Source: Puniceicoccales bacterium
GTDB lineage: Bacteria > Verrucomicrobiota > Verrucomicrobiia > Opitutales > JAIRLM01
DNA length: 9,238 nucleotides
Assembly: GCA_031287845.1 (NCBI GenBank)
Contig: JAITSI010000097.1
Location: 1-9,238, forward strand
Direction: 5' to 3'
Shown: positions 6,000 to 9,238 of the stretch, piece by piece
Numbering within the stretch: the stretch's first letter is position 1
Layout: each line of letters opens with the position of its first letter
The notes under the pieces: generated by a model
What the model was told of the DNA's origin: nothing
Database searches by the model: none
What the model saw: the letters and a program-made list of their open reading frames with translations, nothing else
Position numbers and translations under genes: made by a program

Positions 6000-6974
6000 G
6001 GCACGGGCTTCGGGGAAGGCCGAATCGCCACCCGGTCCCGGACAGGAAAAATGTCCCCGCAGGGCCCGCTCCGCGGCGTCCACCACCTCCTCCGGCGTGG
6101 AGGTTCCCGAGGCGAGCAGCACCCGCATTGCGCTGAAAGGCACGGTTTCCGCCAGCGCCGCCGCGTCCTCCGCGTGCAGTGTCCACAGGCCTGCAGCCCT
6201 TGCCGCCGCAGCCAGGCGCAGGGTATTGGCGGAATGCAGCCCGCCCAGCACGACCACGGCATCGAAGGGACAATTTTGCAGCAATTGGTCCAGTTCCGCC
6301 CGCCGGATCCGCGTGCTGGCGCAGATGGTATCGTCGATCTGGCTCGCCGGGAAGCGCTGCAATAGGTCCCGGCCAAGTTCGGCAAACTCCCCCTCGTCCG
6401 CCGTCGTCTGAGCCAGGAGCAGGAATGGCTGTCGCTCGGTGAAGTCCCCCAGCCGGTCCAGGTCGGAGCTGTCCCGCACAACGCGCAAATTTTCCCCCCC
6501 GTGGGCCATCAAGCCCCTGGTTTCCGGATGTTCTCCGTCGCCAAAGAGCAGCAGCCCGCGGCCATGGAACTTCCCGCGCCGGATTTTTCCCGCCACCCGC
6601 GCCACCTCCGGGCAGGTGCCGTCGAAGAGTGGACAACCCAGTCGGAGCAGAAATGCCCGCCGCTCCGGCCCGATGCCGTGGGCCCGGATGAGGATGCAGT
6701 CGCGGGGCCCCCAGCTCCGCTCTTCGCCGTCCCAGACCCGCACCCCCCGGCCGGCCAGGTCCCGCAGAACTCCAGGATTGTGGACCAGCTCGCCGTCGGT
6801 GAAGACATTCCATCCCGCCCCGGCCAGTCCCAGCGCCAGGTCCAGCGCCCGCCGCACCCCCCGGCAGAGTCCGCAGTTCCGGCACCGCACCACCTCCCGG
6901 ACGATGCCCGCATTCGAACCCAGGCCGGGCCCGGTCTCCGAACCAGATGCCGGCGCATTCGGCCTTTCCTCCAT
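5991..6974 (-). CDS. ispH: 4-hydroxy-3-methylbut-2-enyl diphosphate reductase IspH (LytB)
   Basis: IspH is the iron-sulfur enzyme of the last step of the MEP isoprenoid pathway, making IPP and DMAPP from HMBPP. From the ATG at 6974 it has 327 residues. The cluster cysteines are C37 (GLCRGV), C121 (GTCPEV) and C218 (TICAST). Substrate-site residues are also present: H65 in LVHN, H99 in AHG, H149 and E151 in EHPE, the QTT at 189-191, S248/N250 in HSANTLRL and S292 in SGTSTP. It is clearly diverged, and two extra cysteines precede the first ligand (CRNCGLC, 31-37). The frame stays open to a GTG at 7136 with an ATG at 7118. I prefer 6974 (AGGA about 4 nt upstream), because the extension resembles no IspH extension I know. 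The TAG stop lies in the end of repeat D. Confidence 0.9.
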   Translation of the reverse strand: MEERPNAPASGSETGPGLGSNAGIVREVVRCRNCGLCRGVRRALDLALGLAGAGWNVFTDGELVHNPGVLRDLAGRGVRVWDGEERSWGPRDCILIRAHGIGPERRAFLLRLGCPLFDGTCPEVARVAGKIRRGKFHGRGLLLFGDGEHPETRGLMAHGGENLRVVRDSSDLDRLGDFTERQPFLLLAQTTADEGEFAELGRDLLQRFPASQIDDTICASTRIRRAELDQLLQNCPFDAVVVLGGLHSANTLRLAAAARAAGLWTLHAEDAAALAETVPFSAMRVLLASGTSTPEEVVDAAERALRGHFSCPGPGGDSAFPEARAQD

Positions 6975-7140
6975 CCGGTCCTGCCCGCGGTCCTGCCCGC
7001 TCTCCCGAATGGCGGCCAAAAGCTGCCTTTCCTCCAAGGGCAGCAGATCGCTTCTCCCCCGAGAGACGAGCCCTAGGTCCGGAAGTGGCTTCGTTTCCTT
7101 GGCAAATCCTTGCTCCATGGGGTTCGCACCGGCCACCTCG

Positions 7141-7176
7141 CCCGATGAAGGTGAAGTGTGATTTTAGGAGTCCTGA
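7141..7176 (-). repeat. Repeat-element terminal fragment F (opposite orientation)
   Basis: Read on the minus strand, TCAGGACTCCTAAAATC (7176-7160) matches the element terminus TCAGGACCCGTAAAACC at 13 of 17 positions. It continues as CACACTTCACCTTCATC against CACACTCCACCTCCATC of module 1. The similarity then stops. It lies 3 bp after the atpH TAG, between atpH and ispH. It is the only copy in this orientation and shows that the module 1 end can exist alone. Confidence 0.8.
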
Positions 7177-7179
7177 CCC

Positions 7180-7590
7180 CTAGGCCGCAGCCGGTCCATT
7201 GGCTAGCGACGGGGCGCCCCCGGCAACGAAGCGGTCCAGCGTTGCCCGCAGGGAGCACTCCCAGCGCCGGTCCCAGCAGGTTACGCGCAGGCCGCCGACC
7301 AGGCTAGGCTCTTCCCGGACCGTGAAATGGACGGGGCAGCCCATTTTTTGGGAAATGCTTTTTTCCAGTCCCGCAACGGTGGCCGGGGCAATGGTTCCCG
7401 CGTGCTCCAGCAGCGCAGCCCTCCGGCGCAAGGCCTGGACCAGCTCCCGCTCCAGGGACAGCAGCAAGCGCCGGCGCAGCAAGGGATCTAGGGTGCGCAG
7501 TTCCCGCAAAGCCTTCCCTCTCCGCTCCGGTCCAACATCCAGCAGCAGACCGGCCAGGCGGCGGGCGCAGGAACGGATATCTTTTCCCAT
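7180..7590 (-). CDS. atpH: F-type ATP synthase delta subunit (short)
   Basis: The delta subunit joins the F1 head to the peripheral stalk (b subunits). The product has 136 residues, against about 175-180 in most bacteria. The C-terminal half is recognisable: an AGTIAPATVAGLEKSISQKMGC helix segment (64-85), then REEPSLVGGLRVTCWDRRWECSLRATLDRF (92-121), equivalent to the family's D-x-SLIGG-x-x-I...DGSVRGRLERL block. The N-terminal part that should form the helical F1-binding domain is only about 60 residues and very Arg/Leu-rich. The ATG at 7590 follows AGGTGG (7599-7594) at short spacing and sits 7 bp after the atpF stop, indicating translational coupling. The TAG stop abuts repeat fragment F. 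No atpA follows. Confidence 0.85.
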   Translation of the reverse strand: MGKDIRSCARRLAGLLLDVGPERRGKALRELRTLDPLLRRRLLLSLERELVQALRRRAALLEHAGTIAPATVAGLEKSISQKMGCPVHFTVREEPSLVGGLRVTCWDRRWECSLRATLDRFVAGGAPSLANGPAAA

Positions 7591-7597
7591 GGCCCAC

Positions 7598-8134
7598 CTA
7601 GTCCTTGAGGGTCCTGGCCGCCCGCTCGGCAAAGCCATCCGCCGTCCCGCCCCGCAGGGCCTTTTCCGCCAGCGCCGCCACCTCAGCCCTCACGTCCCGC
7701 ACGGTTTTTTGAAAAACTTCCCGCCGCTCCCGCTCGAGCCGTTCCCGTTCCCGTCGGCGACTTTCCTCCAACTCCCTGGCCAGCCGCTCCTTTTCCTCCG
7801 CCGCCACGCCCTCCGCCGCCGTCCGCGCCTCCTCCACGATGCCGCTGGCCCGCAGGGCCGCCTCCCGCAGCAGCAAGTCCCGCTCCTTTTCCACCCGGGC
7901 CAGCCGTTCCCGCGCCTCCTCGGCGTCGCGCAGCCCCTGGCCGATGCGCCTTTGCCGCTCCTCGGCGCTGGCAATCAGCGGACGAAAGGCAAAGCGGTGG
8001 AGCAGATAGGCGACGACGCAGAAGTTCAGCGTCTGGGCCAGGAGCAGGGGCCACTCCACGTGGAATTCCCCCAGCACCCGCGCGACGGTTCCGGCCGCCA
8101 CCGGCCAGTGCAACCAGGGCGGCATGGGCACCAT
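7598..8134 (-). CDS. atpF: F-type ATP synthase b subunit
   Basis: This peripheral-stalk subunit has 178 residues. A short N-terminus is followed by one membrane helix at about 27-46 (EWPLLLAQTLNFCVVAYLLHRF), the typical b-subunit layout, and by FRPLIASAEERQRRIGQGL at 50-68 just after the membrane. A long, highly charged Glu/Arg coiled coil runs to about 150 and a delta-interacting end to 178. The start at 8134 is set by AGGAG (8147-8143) 8 nt upstream, which overlaps the atpE TAG stop. The gap from atpE is 11 bp and to atpH 7 bp. Only one b gene is present here and there is no b' gene. Confidence 0.93.
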   Translation of the reverse strand: MVPMPPWLHWPVAAGTVARVLGEFHVEWPLLLAQTLNFCVVAYLLHRFAFRPLIASAEERQRRIGQGLRDAEEARERLARVEKERDLLLREAALRASGIVEEARTAAEGVAAEEKERLARELEESRRRERERLERERREVFQKTVRDVRAEVAALAEKALRGGTADGFAERAARTLKD

Positions 8135-8145
8135 GGCCACGGCTC

Positions 8146-8364
8146 CTAGGACAGAAATAGCGCGTAGAAGGCGATCGCCTCCGCCAGCGCCATGCCGAGG
8201 ATGGACTGAACCAGCACCTTGCCGGCCGCCTCCGGATTGCGGCCCACCGCCTCCGTTGCCTTCATGCCGACGAGTGCGACGCTGAAGGCGGCGGCCAGGC
8301 ACCCACAGGCACCGGTCAATCCCTTGGCGATGTTCCCGGTGATTTCCCCGATAATTCCCAGCAT
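8146..8364 (-). CDS. atpE: F-type ATP synthase c subunit
   Basis: This 72-residue proteolipid has two membrane helices (about 13-38 and 48-72) joined by the polar loop GRNPEA (41-46). The ion-binding carboxylate is E62 in MALAEAIAFYALF. The residues after it (A63, I64) lack the Ser/Thr of sodium-binding rings, so proton coupling is inferred. Aligned on the RNPE loop, the usual first-helix GxGxGxG is A24-x-A26-x-S28-x-A30. A strong AGGAGG (8378-8373) 8 nt upstream fixes the start at 8364. The stop codon is part of the atpF ribosome site. atpB, normally just upstream, is replaced by marC. Confidence 0.95.
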   Translation of the reverse strand: MLGIIGEITGNIAKGLTGACGCLAAAFSVALVGMKATEAVGRNPEAAGKVLVQSILGMALAEAIAFYALFLS

Positions 8365-8372
8365 AGCGCATT

Positions 8373-8378
8373 CCTCCT
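8373..8378 (-). promoter_or_regulatory. Shine-Dalgarno of atpE
   Basis: A full AGGAGG on the minus strand sits 8 nt before the atpE ATG, in the 31-bp gap after marC. It is the strongest ribosome site in the unit and fits the high copy number needed for c subunits. Confidence 0.88.
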
Positions 8379-8395
8379 GAAAAAAGTTTTACCCG

Positions 8396-9067
8396 CTAGG
8401 CAAGCAGGCGGGCAACCAGTTCCGTCTGCTCCAGGCCGGCCAGGATGAACTGCACCGCGATGGCGATGAGAACCAGCCCGGCCAGGCGGAAAAATAGCTT
8501 CATGGCGGTGTCGCCCAGCCAGCGGGAGCCGCGCGCCGCAAGCAGCAGCACGTAGCCGGTGAGGCCGGTGGCGAGGCCAATGGCGACCAGCAGGCCGATC
8601 CACTGCGCCGGGCGGGAGGCGTTGCCCGCCTGCAAAATTGCCGCCGAAATGGAGGCGGGGCCGGCGAGGATTGGGATGGCCAGCGGAGTGAGCGCCAGGT
8701 CCGCCCGGAGTGGGACCGCGCCATCGGCGCCGGGCACGCCGGCCCCATCGTCCTCGGACAGGAGGATGCGAAAGCCGACGAGCAGCAGCAAAAATCCACC
8801 GGCGACGCCGAAGGAAGCTAGGCTAATTCCCAGTGCGGAAAGAATTTCCTTGCCCCAGAGGGCGAAGGCGGCGATGATGCCGAAGGCAACCAGCGACGCC
8901 GTGCGGACCATTGACTCCCGCTGCGCCTGGCCGTGGCGGGCGGCTATGGAAACGTAGAGCGCCGCGGTCGCGATGGGGTTGAGGACCACCAGCATGAGGA
9001 CAAAGGACTCCCAGAAAAAACGCAGGTCGGCGGCGAACTGCTGGCATGCACCGTTCATAGCGGCCAT
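8396..9067 (-). CDS. MarC/UPF0056-family membrane protein
   Basis: This is a 223-residue polytopic inner-membrane protein with about six predicted hydrophobic segments. MarC-family signatures are present: VVLNPIATAALYVS (27-40), GKEILSALGISLASFGVAGGFLLLLVGFRIL (72-102), LALTPLAIPILAGPASI (124-140) and the C-terminal RLAGLVLIAIAVQFILAGL (194-212). Family members have no settled transport function, and the old link to multiple antibiotic resistance in E. coli was withdrawn. A second ATG at 9058 is possible, since a candidate promoter overlaps the first. No ribosome site precedes either. The gene ends 31 bp before atpE, so it is probably co-transcribed with the ATP synthase genes. It has no similarity to the ATP synthase a or I subunits. 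Confidence 0.88.
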   Translation of the reverse strand: MAAMNGACQQFAADLRFFWESFVLMLVVLNPIATAALYVSIAARHGQAQRESMVRTASLVAFGIIAAFALWGKEILSALGISLASFGVAGGFLLLLVGFRILLSEDDGAGVPGADGAVPLRADLALTPLAIPILAGPASISAAILQAGNASRPAQWIGLLVAIGLATGLTGYVLLLAARGSRWLGDTAMKLFFRLAGLVLIAIAVQFILAGLEQTELVARLLA

Positions 9068-9095
9068 ATTTAGGTGGGGAAATTGCGGCAGTCAA
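9067..9095 (-). promoter_or_regulatory. Candidate promoter of the marC-atpEFH unit
   Basis: On the minus strand TTGACT (9095-9090) is followed after 17 bp by TAAATA (9072-9067). The -35 is a five-of-six match, but the -10 is poor. If real, transcription would start near 9060, making the mRNA nearly leaderless with initiation at the ATG at 9058. Confidence 0.28.
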
Positions 9096-9110
9096 GGGGA
9101 ATTGTGACCG

Positions 9111-9238
9111 GGCCGGAGGGGCCTCGAGGGCCGGCCAGGCCCATTTGGGGGCCCTGCCCCCGGCTCCGCTGTGCTACGCCTCCCCCAGATGTCGGTTATT
9201 CGAAGGCCGGCCCGCCAGCTTTGGATGGAACCGTCCGT
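9111..9238 (+). repeat. Intergenic repeat element, copy E (modules 2 and 4, truncated by window)
   Basis: After GGCCTCGAGGGCCGGCCAGG comes the module 2 hairpin TGGGGGCCCTGCCCCC and the C1-type insertion (GCTGTGCTACGCCTCCCCCA). TTCGAAGGCCG follows, and then a 31-bp block identical to the start of copy D (9205-9235). The copy continues past the window. It lies upstream of marC on the minus strand. Confidence 0.85.

Noticed and set aside
8396..9067. ATP synthase a subunit (atpB) or AtpI because of its position before atpE
   Set aside because: The sequence has MarC signatures and lacks the conserved Arg-containing helix of the a subunit.

Overview
This is a GC-rich bacterial chromosomal window (mid-60s % GC judged by eye, not computed) of ordinary housekeeping genes separated by long, repeat-filled intergenic regions. 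It does not look like a phage, plasmid or integron. The RecA sequence (GAQARLM in place of the proteobacterial GLAARMM) and a type III secretion chaperone-like protein beside core genes would fit a PVC-group organism such as a verrucomicrobial/opitutal lineage. That placement is tentative and rests only on recall of family sequences.

Layout. Bases 1-612 carry no convincing gene. They hold an 8-bp tandem array (1-109) and a separate, diverged 15-bp tandem array (355-504) upstream of recA (613-1614, plus strand). Every other recognised gene is on the minus strand. In transcription order these are marC (9067-8396), atpE (8364-8146), atpF (8134-7598), atpH (7590-7180), ispH (about 6974-5991), der (about 5239-3872), an LcrH/SycD-like TPR chaperone (3743-3054) and sfsA (2685-1936), which converges on recA. 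The marC-atpE-atpF-atpH genes are spaced 7-31 bp apart and look like one transcription unit. It supplies the c, b and delta subunits of F-type ATP synthase but lacks the a subunit (atpB) upstream and alpha/gamma/beta/epsilon downstream.

The most unusual content is a family of modular intergenic repeats, about 280-320 bp when complete. Copies A (1617-1933), B (2776-3051), C1/C2 (5330-5649), D (5745-5999) and E (from 9111, cut by the window edge) lie in one orientation, and a short terminal fragment F (7141-7176) lies in the other. The best-preserved ends are terminal inverted repeats with consensus TCAGGACCCGTAAAACC. The interior is a chain of GC-rich stem-loops. The element ends lie within 0-3 nt of the stop codons of recA, sfsA, atpH and the chaperone gene, and the ispH stop codon lies inside one terminus. 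In the recA/sfsA interval the element fills exactly the space between two convergent TAG codons. The reading frame through the repeats shifts between copies, so I treat them as non-coding, MITE-like or RNA-structural elements.

Other points: seven of nine stop codons are TAG, unusual at this base composition. AtpE has an alanine/serine version of the c-ring glycine motif. AtpH has a shortened N-terminal domain. I found no tRNA, rRNA, CRISPR array, integrase or transposase.
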